64,000 nt of DNA. Origin: Chryseobacterium echinoideorum (GTDB lineage Bacteria; Bacteroidota; Bacteroidia; Flavobacteriales; Weeksellaceae). The first letter of the stretch is position 1. Each line of letters begins with the position of its first letter. The translations under genes and the position numbers were made by a program. Below the pieces are notes generated by a model that saw nothing but the letters and a program-made list of their open reading frames with translations, did no database searches and was not told the DNA's origin. The stretch spans positions 124,001 to 188,000 of the forward strand of contig NZ_VKNW01000002.1 in assembly GCF_007474535.1 (NCBI RefSeq), in the 5' to 3' direction. Below, in pieces: positions 1 through 9,914 of this stretch.

Positions 1-27
1 TATTAACTAAATTATATTATTTTTTTT

Positions 28-54
28 AAAGCCCGTCATATTTGGCGGGCTTTT
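28..54 (+). terminator. Rho-independent terminator of an upstream gene
   Basis: A GCCCG/CGGGC stem (31-35 with 46-50) is preceded by A residues and followed by TTTT. It precedes the first gene, so it probably ends a transcript entering from the left. A/T flanks on both sides could let it work in both directions. Confidence 0.6.
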
Positions 55-81
55 CCATTTTAATTCGTTATTTTTGATTTG

Positions 82-2772
82 ATGGTGAAAAGACTTCTTA
101 GCTGTTTATTGTGTTTATTGTTTGCTTTAATTTATTCACAAAGCATTCAAAACATAGGCTTGCCTTTTATCCAGAATTATCTGCCTAAAGATTACGGCAA
201 TCACGGTAAAATCTGGGAAATAAATGCAGCAGATAACGGACTGGTCTATATGGCCTCTGAAAACGGTGTTTTGGAATTTGACGGTCAGAACTGGAAACGG
301 TTTAGAAACTATAAAGGATATACAAGATCTCTTCATATTGCAAATGATTCTATAATATATGTTGGTGCGGATATGGATTTTGGCGTTTACAAAAAAGACA
401 AATTCCAAAAGTTTTCTTATACCTCACTTTACCCTTATCGGAAAAATACCAACGGAATTACAGAAGAATTCTGGGGAACATATCAGATAAAAAATGAGAT
501 TGTTTTTATTTCGCATCAGAATTTATATATTTTGTATCAAGACAAAATTTCTAAAATACCAGCTCCGGTAAGATTTACAGACAGTTTTTTCGTAAATGGA
601 CTGCTTTACCTTGCAGACGACAGGAAGGGATTGTTTCTATTTGATGGAAAAAAACTGGATTTAATCTGTTCTTACCCCGAAAATACCCAATTAGAGATAG
701 CGGGAGTTTTCAAACATGAAAACAGACTTAGAATTATCACTAAAAACCATGGGATTTTTAAAATTTCAGAAAAGAAAATTATACCAATTCCTTCGGAGGT
801 CAATTCTTTCCTTGAAAAAAATAAAGTCTTCAGCTTTGCTTTAATTGCGGATAAATATTTAGCTTTTGGAACAGTTACCGATGGACTTTATATTACAGAT
901 CTGAACGGAAAAATTGTTCAGCATATTAATAAAAATAAAGGCTTACCCAACAACACTATTCTTTCTCTTTTTTATCAAAAAAACGGCAAACTATGGCTTG
1001 GTTTGGATTACGGAATTGCTTCTATAGACATAAGCAGCAGTATTTCTTACTTTTATAGTGTTAATGGTGATTTTGGGACAGGATATACTGCTCTTATTAA
1101 TGGAAACACTTTTTTTCTGGGTTCCAATCAAGGCTTATATTCTGCTGACGGGAATAATTTTGGAAATAATCAAAAAAATCTGCCTTTTAACCTTATCAAA
1201 GGTTCTGATGGACAGGTCTGGTCTTTAGAAAAGATTGACGGAAATATGTATTGCGGTCATGATAAAGGATTGTTTTTAGTAAAAGATAATGTACTCCAGA
1301 AAATCAATGACGAATATGGTGTTTCCCAAATAGTTTCTTTTAGAAATAATTATGTATTGACGGGAAATTATAAAGGAATTTCTATTTATAAAAAAGAAAA
1401 CGGCAGATTGAGATTTGTAAAAAATATGAAATACATTCTCGGAGCAATCAGCCAGATTCAGATCGAAAACGACCAGACAATCTGGATCAATATTCCCAAT
1501 TATGGGATCATAAGAACCAATTTAGATCAACATTTTAACCCTATAAACAGAAAAATTTTTCTGGATTCAGAGTTTGAAGGAAATTTCCCTAAAATATTTA
1601 AAAATAAGGGAGAAATACAGATTGTGACTGCCACTCATGCTTATCAATATAATGTGGTGAAGAAAAAATTTGAATTAACGGAAGATAAGATCAATCGTGC
1701 GGTTATTAAAGAAGAGCTTCCCGGATTTTATTTCCCTAAAAAAATTTCATCAGAATACAATTTTTACCCTGTTTACAATGGTTTCGCAATAGAAAAAAGA
1801 CAGTACCAAAAAGTAAACTTTGTGGCAGATTTAGTTTTCAGAAAAGCTCAGGCTTTTAATAATCATCATGAAACGGCAATACATCAGCAACAAAGTATCG
1901 GTTATAAATATAATAATTTTCGTTTTAGTTTTATAATTCCTAATGAAGAAGAGGTAGAATATCAGTATTATCTACAGGGCTTTTCAGAGGAGTGGTCGTC
2001 TTGGAATACTAAAAATGAGGCTGATTTTTTAGATCTCAAAGAAGGCGACTACACACTTCAGGTTAAAGCCAGAAAAGGAAATGTTGTTTCCGCAGTAAAA
2101 AGATTTGATTTCACCGTTAAACCGCCTTGGTACAGAACCCTATACAGTTATATTTTATATGGATTATTACTTATTACTGCATTTTATTTTTTGAGAAAAC
2201 ATCATCAGAACAAACTGAAAAAACAAGCGTATGATTTCCTTAAAAAACAACGGGAATCTCTGAGACAACAGGCTGAAAAACACCGTGAGGAAATATTGAT
2301 AGCCAAGCAAAAACAAATGGATAAAGAACAACAAAATCTGAAAGAGGAAGTTCGCAGGAAAACCATTGAGTTAGCTACCAAAGCAAAAGATGATGAAGAT
2401 AAAAACAGAATACTTTCTACGATTAACTCCAAAATAAAAGAGATAGAAGATACCCCTAATATCTCTAAAATCAGGTTAGGAGAAATCCGCAGAATGCTCA
2501 ATCAGTATCTTCATACTGAAGATCATACTTTTGAAATTCAAATGGATGAGCTGCATCAGGAGTTTTTCAAATCTATGAAAGTCAGGTTTCCTAATCTTTC
2601 TATTTATGAGCTGCGGCTTTGTGCCTATCTTCGAATTGGTTTAAACTCAAAAGAAATGGCAGATATTTTCCAAGTTCTTCCGTCAAGCATCAACGTCAGC
2701 AGATCAAGACTGAGAAAAAAACTAGGGCTAAAACCCGAAGATGATTTGTATAACTTTCTTAACGGATTTTAA
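82..2772 (+). CDS. Membrane-bound triple-Y / LuxR-type HTH regulator
   Basis: 896-residue one-component regulator. A signal/anchor segment is followed by an extracytoplasmic beta-propeller-like region of reg_prop-type repeats (about 30-600). Next come a triple-tyrosine (Y_Y_Y) domain (about 625-670), a single membrane segment (about 686-705, LYSYILYGLLLITAFYFL), a long charged coiled coil (about 711-776) and a C-terminal LuxR-like helix-turn-helix (about 840-896, with YELRLCAYLRIG and NVSRSRLRKKLG). The layout matches the sensor half of Bacteroidota hybrid two-component systems, but no histidine-kinase or receiver domain is present. It probably couples an outside signal directly to DNA binding; the ligand is unknown. 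ATG at 82 is preferred to the TTG at 79. The neighbours do not reveal its regulon. Confidence 0.85.
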   Translation: MVKRLLSCLLCLLFALIYSQSIQNIGLPFIQNYLPKDYGNHGKIWEINAADNGLVYMASENGVLEFDGQNWKRFRNYKGYTRSLHIANDSIIYVGADMDFGVYKKDKFQKFSYTSLYPYRKNTNGITEEFWGTYQIKNEIVFISHQNLYILYQDKISKIPAPVRFTDSFFVNGLLYLADDRKGLFLFDGKKLDLICSYPENTQLEIAGVFKHENRLRIITKNHGIFKISEKKIIPIPSEVNSFLEKNKVFSFALIADKYLAFGTVTDGLYITDLNGKIVQHINKNKGLPNNTILSLFYQKNGKLWLGLDYGIASIDISSSISYFYSVNGDFGTGYTALINGNTFFLGSNQGLYSADGNNFGNNQKNLPFNLIKGSDGQVWSLEKIDGNMYCGHDKGLFLVKDNVLQKINDEYGVSQIVSFRNNYVLTGNYKGISIYKKENGRLRFVKNMKYILGAISQIQIENDQTIWINIPNYGIIRTNLDQHFNPINRKIFLDSEFEGNFPKIFKNKGEIQIVTATHAYQYNVVKKKFELTEDKINRAVIKEELPGFYFPKKISSEYNFYPVYNGFAIEKRQYQKVNFVADLVFRKAQAFNNHHETAIHQQQSIGYKYNNFRFSFIIPNEEEVEYQYYLQGFSEEWSSWNTKNEADFLDLKEGDYTLQVKARKGNVVSAVKRFDFTVKPPWYRTLYSYILYGLLLITAFYFLRKHHQNKLKKQAYDFLKKQRESLRQQAEKHREEILIAKQKQMDKEQQNLKEEVRRKTIELATKAKDDEDKNRILSTINSKIKEIEDTPNISKIRLGEIRRMLNQYLHTEDHTFEIQMDELHQEFFKSMKVRFPNLSIYELRLCAYLRIGLNSKEMADIFQVLPSSINVSRSRLRKKLGLKPEDDLYNFLNGF

Positions 2773-2927
2773 ATATTTAAAATCTAGTTTCAATCCAAAT
2801 TTTATTTTTTTAAAGCAAATTGAGTTTTTAAAACTTATAATAAATATTAAATTAAAGATAGCTAATAATTATTTATGAAATAATTGAAGGATTACAAGGA
2901 TAAAAACAAAAATTCAAGTATTATTAA

Positions 2928-2935
2928 TAAATTTG
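2928..2935 (+). promoter_or_regulatory. -7 promoter element of the epimerase gene
   Basis: TAAATTTG matches the Bacteroidota -7 consensus TAnnTTTG exactly and lies 18 bases before the ATG at 2954. An in-frame TTG at 2933 falls inside this element, which argues against translation starting there. No clear -33 TTG was found. Confidence 0.5.
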
Positions 2936-2953
2936 CCATACAAAAATCAGCAA

Positions 2954-3976
2954 ATGATATATCTCGTTACCGGAGGAAGCGGTTTCATAGGTTCCCATCT
3001 TATAGAAAATTTATTAAAAAAAGGACATTCTGTCATTAATATTGACAATTTTGATGATTTCTATGATTATAAAATAAAAATTGAAAATACTTTAGAATCT
3101 TTAGGTAAAAATCTTCAATTTGAATTTACCGAGAAGACCAAAGATATAGAAGTGCTTTCTGCACTCACAAAATCTTCAGACTACCAGTTGTTTTTTCAGG
3201 ATATACGGGATAAATCGGAACTTGAAAAAATTTTCAGAGAAAACAAAATAGATATGGTCATCCACTTGGCAGCTCTTGCAGGTGTTCGTCCGTCTATTGA
3301 AAGACCTTTGGAATATGAAGAAGTCAACATCCGCGGAACGATGAATCTTTTGGAGCTGTGCTGCGAGTTTCAGATTAAAAAATTTGTCTGCGCATCCTCA
3401 TCAAGTGTGTACGGAAACAACGAAAAAATTCCTTTCTCTGAAAATGATAATGTTGATCATCCCATCTCGCCGTATGCTGCAACCAAAAAATGTGTGGAGG
3501 TTTTAGGTCATGTATATCATAGTTTACATAAGATAGATATCATACAGCTGCGGTTTTTTACAGTGTACGGACCTAGACAAAGACCTGATCTGGCTATCCA
3601 TAAATTTACAAAATTAATTTTTGAAAATAAAGAAGTCCCTTTCTATGGCGATGGAAATACCGCAAGAGATTATACTTATATTGATGATATTATCGAAGGT
3701 GTTTTAAAATCTGCTCATTATCTTGAGAAAAATTCCGGTGTTTATGAAATTATTAATCTTGGGGAAAGTGAAGTCGTTACTTTAGCTGAAATGCTTTCTG
3801 AAATTGAAAAAAATCTAGGTAAAACTGCCACCCGGAAAAATCTGCCATTACAGCCGGGAGATGTCCTGAAAACCAGTGCAGATATAGCAAAAGCAAAAAA
3901 AATAATTGGTTACAAACCCGTCACAAACTTCCAAAATGGCATAAAAAAATTTGTGGAATGGTTTTTGAGAAAATGA
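2954..3976 (+). CDS. NAD-dependent nucleotide-sugar epimerase/dehydratase
   Basis: 340-residue extended short-chain dehydrogenase, probably a UDP-glucuronate or UDP-glucose 4-epimerase-like enzyme making activated sugars for capsule, O-antigen or glycoprotein synthesis in the cytoplasm. The N terminus has the Rossmann NAD-binding motif TGGSGFIG. A catalytic serine region (SSSSVYG) and the YxxxK pair in SPYAATKK follow. GPRQRPDLA and ARDYTYIDDI are typical of UDP-glucuronate epimerases. Length is normal. ATG at 2954 is chosen because an upstream TTG lies in the promoter. It stands alone, so the exact sugar substrate cannot be assigned. Confidence 0.88.
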   Translation: MIYLVTGGSGFIGSHLIENLLKKGHSVINIDNFDDFYDYKIKIENTLESLGKNLQFEFTEKTKDIEVLSALTKSSDYQLFFQDIRDKSELEKIFRENKIDMVIHLAALAGVRPSIERPLEYEEVNIRGTMNLLELCCEFQIKKFVCASSSSVYGNNEKIPFSENDNVDHPISPYAATKKCVEVLGHVYHSLHKIDIIQLRFFTVYGPRQRPDLAIHKFTKLIFENKEVPFYGDGNTARDYTYIDDIIEGVLKSAHYLEKNSGVYEIINLGESEVVTLAEMLSEIEKNLGKTATRKNLPLQPGDVLKTSADIAKAKKIIGYKPVTNFQNGIKKFVEWFLRK

Positions 3977-4092
3977 CAGCAATACGCCGGAAAAACTTTG
4001 GTAGTAGTACTTTAAAGTTTCCAGCAATAAATATTTTATTAAAAGAATTGAAAATCAAGTCATAAAAAAGTTTATAATATAACCTATTTTTA

Positions 4093-4100
4093 TACTTTTG
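4093..4100 (+). promoter_or_regulatory. -7 promoter element of the DUF2795 gene
   Basis: TACTTTTG is an exact TAnnTTTG match 16 bases before the ATG at 4117. A weak TTTA lies about 18 bases upstream in place of the -33 TTG. Confidence 0.5.
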
Positions 4101-4116
4101 CAAAAAAATAAAAATT

Positions 4117-4338
4117 ATGTACTGGACATTAGAATTAGCTTCTTATTTAAGCGACGCACCTTGGCCGATGACAAAAGCAGAACTTATCGACTATGCGATC
4201 AGAACTGGTGCACCAATGGAAGTGGTAGAAAACCTTCAGGCAATTGAAGATGAGGGTGAAATATACGATGCAATTGATGAAATCTGGAGTGATTATCCTA
4301 CAGATGAAGATTATCTTTGGAACGAAGACGAATATTAA
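4117..4338 (+). CDS. DUF2795 small acidic protein
   Basis: 73-residue, strongly acidic protein (ends in DEDYLWNEDEY). The sequence matches the DUF2795 family as remembered, a short protein common next to housekeeping genes in Bacteroidota; the family's biochemical role is not established. It has its own -7 element and is followed by a perfect 10-bp inverted repeat (4347-4377) that may end its transcript before secA. No signal peptide or membrane segment. Confidence 0.85.
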   Translation: MYWTLELASYLSDAPWPMTKAELIDYAIRTGAPMEVVENLQAIEDEGEIYDAIDEIWSDYPTDEDYLWNEDEY

Positions 4339-4346
4339 TAAAGCAG

Positions 4347-4377
4347 ATAAGCTTTAGGCATCGCGCTTAAAGCTTAT
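4347..4377 (+). terminator. Hairpin between the DUF2795 gene and secA
   Basis: Perfect 10-bp inverted repeat: ATAAGCTTTA at 4347-4356 and TAAAGCTTAT at 4368-4377 with an 11-base loop. The T-rich tail (TACCTTTTCT) is weak, so it is either a poor terminator or a processing or regulatory stem in front of secA. Confidence 0.5.
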
Positions 4378-4445
4378 TACCTTTTCTATATATCAATTTA
4401 CACGTTAAGTGTTATTAAAACGCTTAAAGCATTTTCGCTTAAAGC
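4364..4445 (+). repeat. Three copies of a 10-base motif before secA
   Basis: CGCTTAAAGC occurs at 4364-4373, 4421-4430 and 4436-4445, within 82 bases directly upstream of the secA start at 4461. The core GCTTAAAGC is an odd-centred palindrome (GCTT-A-AAGC). The first copy overlaps the 3' arm of the hairpin at 4347-4377. The function is unknown; an operator or mRNA structure is possible. Confidence 0.55.
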
Positions 4446-4460
4446 ATAAAGCAAAAATTT

Positions 4461-7400
4461 ATGAGTTTTTTAAACAAAGTTCTTAAAGGGTTTTTGGGAG
4501 ACAAAAAAGCGCAGGACCTAAAAGAAGTAAAAAAAGTTGTAACAAAAATCAAAGCCGTTGAACCAGCGATCCAGCAATTGTCTGATGATGGTTTGAGAGA
4601 GAAAACTGCTGAGTTCAAATCTAAAATAAAAGAAGCGACAAGCAATATCTCGGCGCAGATAGAACAAATTAAAGAGCAGATCAAAAACTCTAAGAATGTA
4701 GATGAAAAAGAAGCTCTTTTTTCTAAAATTGAGGTTTTAAAGAAAGATTCTTACGAAATTGAAGAAAAAGTTTTAGCTCAGGTATTGCCGGAAGCTTTTG
4801 CTTTGATCAAAGAAACATCCAGAAGATGGGCTGAGAATGGTGAAATCCGTGTAACAGCGACTGACTGGGATCAGCAATTGGCTGCAGCAGGAAAAGATTT
4901 TATTGAAATTCAGGGCGATCAGGCTGTATGGAAAAATTCATGGAACGCTGCGGGAACTCCCGTAGTATGGGACATGGTACATTATGACGTTCAGTTTATT
5001 GGTGGTGTGATTCTCCACAGCGGTAAAATTGCGGAGATGGCAACCGGTGAAGGTAAAACATTAGTAGGGACACTTCCGATTTACTTAAATGCACTTCCGG
5101 AAAGAGGGGTTCACGTAGTAACAGTTAACGACTATCTTGCGAAAAGAGACTCGGCTTGGATGGGACCATTGTACCAATTCCACGGAATGTCTATCGACTG
5201 TATTGATAATCATCAGCCTAACTCAGACGGAAGAAGAAAAGCATACAATTCTGATATTACTTACGGAACCAATAACGAATTCGGGTTCGATTATCTTAGA
5301 GATAATATGGTGACTTCTCCTACAGAACTGGTTCAGAGAGAATTGAATTTTGCCATTGTCGATGAGGTAGATTCTGTATTGGTAGATGATGCAAGAACAC
5401 CATTGATTATTTCCGGACCTGTTCCGCAGGGAGACAGACAAGAATTTGATGTTCTAAAACCATCTATTGACAGAATTGTTGAAGTTCAGAAAAAAACAGT
5501 TTCTGCGATTTTTAACGAGGCAAAAAAATTAATTGCTGCAGGGAATACCAAAGAAGGTGGTTTCAAACTGCTTCAGGCTTACAGAGGTCTTCCAAAAAAC
5601 AGACAATTGATCAAATTTTTATCAGAAAGCGGAAACCGTGCATTGCTTCAGAAAGTTGAATCTCAATATATGCAGGACAACAACCGTGATATGCCGATTG
5701 TAGATAAAGATCTTTATTTCGTTATTGAGGAAAAGAACAATCAGGTGGATTTGACTGATAAAGGGGTTGAATACATGTCTCAGGGAAACTCTGATTCCAA
5801 CTTTTTCGTATTACCGGATATAGGAACAGAAATTGCTGAAGTGGAGGCTAAAAATTTATCTAAAGAAGAAGAATTTGAAGCTAAAGAAAAACTTTTTTCA
5901 GAATTTGCTGAGAAATCTGAGCGTGTCCACACCATGAGCCAATTGCTGAAAGCATATACATTGTTCGAAAAAGATGATGAGTATGTGGTGATTGATGGTG
6001 AAGTAAAAATTGTGGATGAGCAGACTGGTCGTATTATGGAAGGAAGACGTTATTCTGATGGTCTTCACCAGGCTATTGAAGCAAAAGAAAACGTAAAAAT
6101 TGAAGCTGCTACACAAACTTTTGCAACAGTTACCCTTCAGAACTATTTCCGTATGTACAACAAACTGGCGGGAATGACAGGTACAGCAGAAACTGAAGCA
6201 GGAGAATTGTGGCAGATTTATAAATTGGATGTAGTGGTAATTCCTACCAACAGACCAATCCAAAGACATGACAGACAAGATTTGGTTTACAAAACCAACC
6301 GCGAAAAATATAATGCAGTAATTGAAGAAATCGAAAGACTTACCGCAGCAGGAAGACCTGTTTTGGTAGGAACAACTTCGGTTGAGATTTCACAGTTATT
6401 ATCAAAAGCACTCCAACTTAGAAAAATTCAGCATCAGGTTCTGAATGCAAAGCTTCACAAAAAAGAAGCGGAAATTGTAGCAGGAGCAGGACAGCCGGGT
6501 GTCGTAACGATTGCAACCAATATGGCAGGTCGTGGTACCGACATTAAGCTTTCTAAAGAAGTAAAAGAAGCAGGAGGTTTGGCAATTATTGGTACAGAAA
6601 GACACGATTCAAGACGTGTGGACAGACAGTTAAGAGGTAGAGCCGGAAGACAGGGAGATCCCGGAAGCTCGCAGTTTTATGTTTCTCTGGAAGATAATTT
6701 AATGCGTTTATTCGGTTCTGAAAGAATTGCTAAGATGATGGATAGAATGGGTCATAAAGAAGGCGAAGTAATTCAGCACTCTATGATTTCTAAATCTATT
6801 GAAAGAGCGCAGAAAAAAGTAGAGGAAAACAACTTCGGAGTAAGAAAAAGATTGTTGGAATACGATGATGTAATGAATAAGCAGCGTGATGTAATTTACA
6901 AGAGAAGAAAGAATGCATTGTTCGGAGATCATTTGAAATACGATATTACCAACATGATTTTTGATGTGGCAAATTCTATTGTTTCTAAAGGAAAGATTGC
7001 AGGAAGCTATAAAGATTTTGAGTTTGAAATCATCAAAAACTTCACCATGGAATCTCCGGTTTCTGAAAATGATTTTAAATCAAAACAAATTCCTGAGCTT
7101 ACCCATATTCTTTTCAAAGCAGCTCAGGATGACTACAATATGAAGCTTAACCTTCTGAAGGAAAAATCATTCCCGATTATTGAAAATGTATATCAGAATC
7201 AGGGTTCTATGTTCAAAATGATTCAGGTTCCTTTTACAGACGGAACCAAAACATTAACTATTGTTACTGATCTGAAAGAAGCGTATGAAACACAGTGTGA
7301 CAGCTTGATCAATGATTTTGAAAAAAATATCACATTATCTATTATTGATGAGAACTGGAAGCTTCACCTTCGTGAAATGGACGACCTTAGAAGATCTTCG

Positions 7401-7535
7401 CAAGGTGCCGTTTACGAGCAGAAAGATCCTTTGGTAATTTATAAACAGGAATCTTTCCACCTTTTCAGTGAAATGGTAGATAAGATGAATAAAGAAATCA
7501 TTTCATTTTTATACAGAGGAGAAATTCCTGCATAA
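4461..7535 (+). CDS. secA: Preprotein translocase ATPase SecA
   Basis: 1024-residue motor of the Sec export pathway, driving unfolded preproteins through SecYEG at the inner membrane. Visible motifs are Walker A in MATGEGKTL (about 193-201), the DEAD-like Walker B region [11 protein letters not shown], the specificity signature [10 protein letters not shown], and the motor II arginine-finger region [15 protein letters not shown]. The protein is longer than the roughly 900-residue E. coli form because of inserted segments in the first half, usual for Bacteroidota. The C terminus ends at [10 protein letters not shown], and the Cys-rich zinc-binding SecB-binding tail is missing. A strong terminator follows. 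Confidence 0.98.
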   Translation: MSFLNKVLKGFLGDKKAQDLKEVKKVVTKIKAVEPAIQQLSDDGLREKTAEFKSKIKEATSNISAQIEQIKEQIKNSKNVDEKEALFSKIEVLKKDSYEIEEKVLAQVLPEAFALIKETSRRWAENGEIRVTATDWDQQLAAAGKDFIEIQGDQAVWKNSWNAAGTPVVWDMVHYDVQFIGGVILHSGKIAEMATGEGKTLVGTLPIYLNALPERGVHVVTVNDYLAKRDSAWMGPLYQFHGMSIDCIDNHQPNSDGRRKAYNSDITYGTNNEFGFDYLRDNMVTSPTELVQRELNFAIVDEVDSVLVDDARTPLIISGPVPQGDRQEFDVLKPSIDRIVEVQKKTVSAIFNEAKKLIAAGNTKEGGFKLLQAYRGLPKNRQLIKFLSESGNRALLQKVESQYMQDNNRDMPIVDKDLYFVIEEKNNQVDLTDKGVEYMSQGNSDSNFFVLPDIGTEIAEVEAKNLSKEEEFEAKEKLFSEFAEKSERVHTMSQLLKAYTLFEKDDEYVVIDGEVKIVDEQTGRIMEGRRYSDGLHQAIEAKENVKIEAATQTFATVTLQNYFRMYNKLAGMTGTAETEAGELWQIYKLDVVVIPTNRPIQRHDRQDLVYKTNREKYNAVIEEIERLTAAGRPVLVGTTSVEISQLLSKALQLRKIQHQVLNAKLHKKEAEIVAGAGQPGVVTIATNMAGRGTDIKLSKEVKEAGGLAIIGTERHDSRRVDRQLRGRAGRQGDPGSSQFYVSLEDNLMRLFGSERIAKMMDRMGHKEGEVIQHSMISKSIERAQKKVEENNFGVRKRLLEYDDVMNKQRDVIYKRRKNALFGDHLKYDITNMIFDVANSIVSKGKIAGSYKDFEFEIIKNFTMESPVSENDFKSKQIPELTHILFKAAQDDYNMKLNLLKEKSFPIIENVYQNQGSMFKMIQVPFTDGTKTLTIVTDLKEAYETQCDSLINDFEKNITLSIIDENWKLHLREMDDLRRSSQGAVYEQKDPLVIYKQESFHLFSEMVDKMNKEIISFLYRGEIPA

Positions 7536-7554
7536 AATTTAATTTTCTATAAAT

Positions 7555-7592
7555 AAAAAAGTCCTGCTGAGTTATTCAGCGGGACTTTTTAT
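7555..7592 (+). terminator. Rho-independent terminator after secA
   Basis: A-tract, stem GTCCTGCTGA (7561-7570) pairing with TCAGCGGGAC with one G-T pair, then TTTTT. This is the strongest terminator in the first 10 kb and separates secA from the receptor gene. Confidence 0.85.
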
Positions 7593-7658
7593 TTGGAATA
7601 AATCTTAACAGGCTGACAAATATCACTCATTTTGTTAATTTAGAATAATTAAAAACAA

Positions 7659-7666
7659 TATATTTG
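7659..7666 (+). promoter_or_regulatory. -7 promoter element of the TonB-dependent receptor gene
   Basis: TATATTTG matches TAnnTTTG and is 18 bases before ATG 7685. A TTTG at 7631-7634 could be the -33 element, although the 24-base spacer is slightly long. The in-frame TTG at 7664 lies inside the element. No Fur-box-like repeat was convincing. Confidence 0.5.
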
Positions 7667-7684
7667 CAAAAAGTTTTTAATGCT

Positions 7685-9820
7685 ATGAAGAAAGTTTTGG
7701 TATGTATATCTATTTTGGGATCAGTTGCAGCAGTTGCACAGGAAAAAGATTCTGTTAATGCAAAGAATATTGATGAAGTAGTTGTTATCGGATATTTGTC
7801 AAAAGACAGCCAGTCTGCCAACAAAATGCCTTTGAAAGATATTGAGAATCCGCAGGTTTACAATACTGTAAATAAAAATGTAATCAAAGAGCAGGTGGTG
7901 ACCAATTTTAACGATGCTTTGAAGAACGTTACCGGAATTACAAGACTTTGGGAGTCTACGGGAAGAGGCAATGATGGAGGAGAATATTATTCAATGAGAG
8001 GGTTTTCTTTACAGCCTAACCTTGTCAATGGAATGCCGGCTTTTAACAACGGAACATTAGATCCTGCCGGAATTGAGGTAGTTGAAGCTATAAAAGGACC
8101 TTCAGGAACATTGTATGGAGGAAGCGTAATTTCTTACGGCGGTCTTCTGAATGTTATTACCAAAAAACCGTATCATTATTTCGGGGGAGAAGTAGGTTAC
8201 GTTACCGGAACTTATGGTCTGAATCGTGTAACAGCAGATGTGAATGCTCCCGTGGCAAAAAATATGTTTGCAAGAGTAAATGCAGCATACCAAAAACAAA
8301 ACTCTTTTCAGGATGCAGGATACAGCGAATCAATTTATGTAAATCCTTCCTTAAAGTTTATCGCTAATGATAGATTTACTTTCTTTATCAATACTGAGAT
8401 TAAAAAATCTGATGTAGCCAATGCTCCCATGATTTTCTTAAGCAGATACAGTCCGTTATCATTTAATTCTATTGATTTATTTGAGCAGAATTACAAAAAA
8501 TCGTATACTTCAAATGATCTGAATATCAAAAATTCTACTTTCAATATTCAGGCACAGGCTCAATATAAAATATCCGATAACTGGACATCAAGTACCATAC
8601 TTTCCAGAGGTAATACTAAAACCGATGGTTACTACCAATATTTATGGGATTCTTCCAACGGAAATGAGTTTACAAGATTTATCACGAAGGCTTACGGAGA
8701 AACCAATACAACAGGAATTCAGCAGAATTTTGTAGGAAACTTCAATATCGGAAGCGTAAAAAACAAACTTTTATTCGGATTAGATTACTTGCAAAGAGAA
8801 TTTTTGATTGGAGGAACGGGCTGGACAGGATTCGGAACAATTTCTTTAATAAACCAAACCGATACATCTTTTCAAAACTTAAATAAATCTGCTGTAGATA
8901 ATGCGCTTGCAGGAACCAATCAGGAAATAAATACAATGACGGCACAGATTTACAGTGCATATGTTTCAGATGTGATAAATATATTTCCTAACTTATCTGC
9001 AATGTTAAGTTTAAGACTTGATCATTTTACAGGAAACCCTACGGCATTTGCTACGGAAGAATCTGAGCCTACTACTACTTTGTCTCCAAAATTAGGATTG
9101 GTTTATCAGCCGATAAAAGATAAGGTTTCAGTTTTTGCAAATTACATGAACGGATTCCAGAATGTTGAGCCGCAACTGGTTCAGTTTACAGATCAAACCG
9201 GAAATGTTACCGGACAGGAAGTCCGCTATTTTACTCCGGAACAGGCCAATCAGTGGGAAGTGGGTACTAAAGCAAGCTTAATCAAGGATAAACTATCTGT
9301 TACAGCGAGTTACTACGATATTAAAGTTAAAAACAAATTGATGGGAACAGGTCGTGATATAAGTCAGGAAGGAGAAGTAGAAAGTAAAGGTTTCGAAATA
9401 AGTGTTGTAGGTAGCCCGATTGAAGGATTGAATGTTATTGCAGGATTCAGTTCTAATGACAGCAAAGTGGTTGCAGGAGACGATACTTATGTAGGGTACA
9501 GACCTGAAGAAGCTGGACCGAGAAATATTTTTAACTTTTGGACAAACTATAAAATCCAGCAGGGAGTTCTGAGAAATGTAGGAATTGGTTTCGGAGCCAA
9601 TTCTGCAAGCGAATTATATACATTAAACAGAGCCGGAGTCGGGACTTTTGCAATTCCTAGTTATGCTGTTTTCAATGCGGCATTGTCTTATAATGCTGAA
9701 AAATATTCAGTAATAATGAAACTGGACAATATTGCCAATAAAAAATACTTTACAGGTTGGTCTACAGTCACTCCACAAAGACTGAGAACATTATCTCTAA
9801 GTTTAAATTATAAATTTTAG
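7685..9820 (+). CDS. TonB-dependent siderophore receptor
   Basis: 711-residue outer-membrane receptor for ferric siderophores, powered by TonB-ExbBD. A signal peptide (MKKVLVCISILGSVAAVAQ) is followed by a TonB-box-like DEVVVIGY, a plug domain (about 60-165, with VVEAIKGPSGTLYG) and a 22-strand barrel region ending in aromatic LSLNYKF as expected for Bam-dependent insertion. The single-subunit layout lacks the carboxypeptidase-like N-terminal domain of SusC, so this is an iron-type rather than glycan-type receptor. The PepSY membrane protein downstream supports a siderophore role. Exact ligand not predictable. Confidence 0.92.
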   Translation: MKKVLVCISILGSVAAVAQEKDSVNAKNIDEVVVIGYLSKDSQSANKMPLKDIENPQVYNTVNKNVIKEQVVTNFNDALKNVTGITRLWESTGRGNDGGEYYSMRGFSLQPNLVNGMPAFNNGTLDPAGIEVVEAIKGPSGTLYGGSVISYGGLLNVITKKPYHYFGGEVGYVTGTYGLNRVTADVNAPVAKNMFARVNAAYQKQNSFQDAGYSESIYVNPSLKFIANDRFTFFINTEIKKSDVANAPMIFLSRYSPLSFNSIDLFEQNYKKSYTSNDLNIKNSTFNIQAQAQYKISDNWTSSTILSRGNTKTDGYYQYLWDSSNGNEFTRFITKAYGETNTTGIQQNFVGNFNIGSVKNKLLFGLDYLQREFLIGGTGWTGFGTISLINQTDTSFQNLNKSAVDNALAGTNQEINTMTAQIYSAYVSDVINIFPNLSAMLSLRLDHFTGNPTAFATEESEPTTTLSPKLGLVYQPIKDKVSVFANYMNGFQNVEPQLVQFTDQTGNVTGQEVRYFTPEQANQWEVGTKASLIKDKLSVTASYYDIKVKNKLMGTGRDISQEGEVESKGFEISVVGSPIEGLNVIAGFSSNDSKVVAGDDTYVGYRPEEAGPRNIFNFWTNYKIQQGVLRNVGIGFGANSASELYTLNRAGVGTFAIPSYAVFNAALSYNAEKYSVIMKLDNIANKKYFTGWSTVTPQRLRTLSLSLNYKF

Positions 9821-9865
9821 AATAAAATACTTTGAGTAAAAAAGTTTCTTATAAAATACATTCTG

Positions 9866-9892
9866 AGCCAGGCTTTTTACAGCTTGGCTTTG
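9866..9892 (+). terminator. Hairpin between the receptor and PepSY genes
   Basis: AGCCAGGCT at 9866-9874 pairs with AGCTTGGCT at 9881-9889 (one G-T pair), followed by only TTT. It may partly terminate or process the receptor transcript, letting a lower level continue into the PepSY gene. Confidence 0.5.
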
Positions 9893-9914
9893 TGCGTTTA
9901 ATTCAATCGTAGAA

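Noticed and set aside
2933..2953. TTG start for the epimerase, and similar TTG starts at 7664, 16738 and 51774
   Set aside because: Each TTG lies in or just beside an exact TAnnTTTG promoter element, and each has an ATG a few codons downstream where the conserved protein begins.
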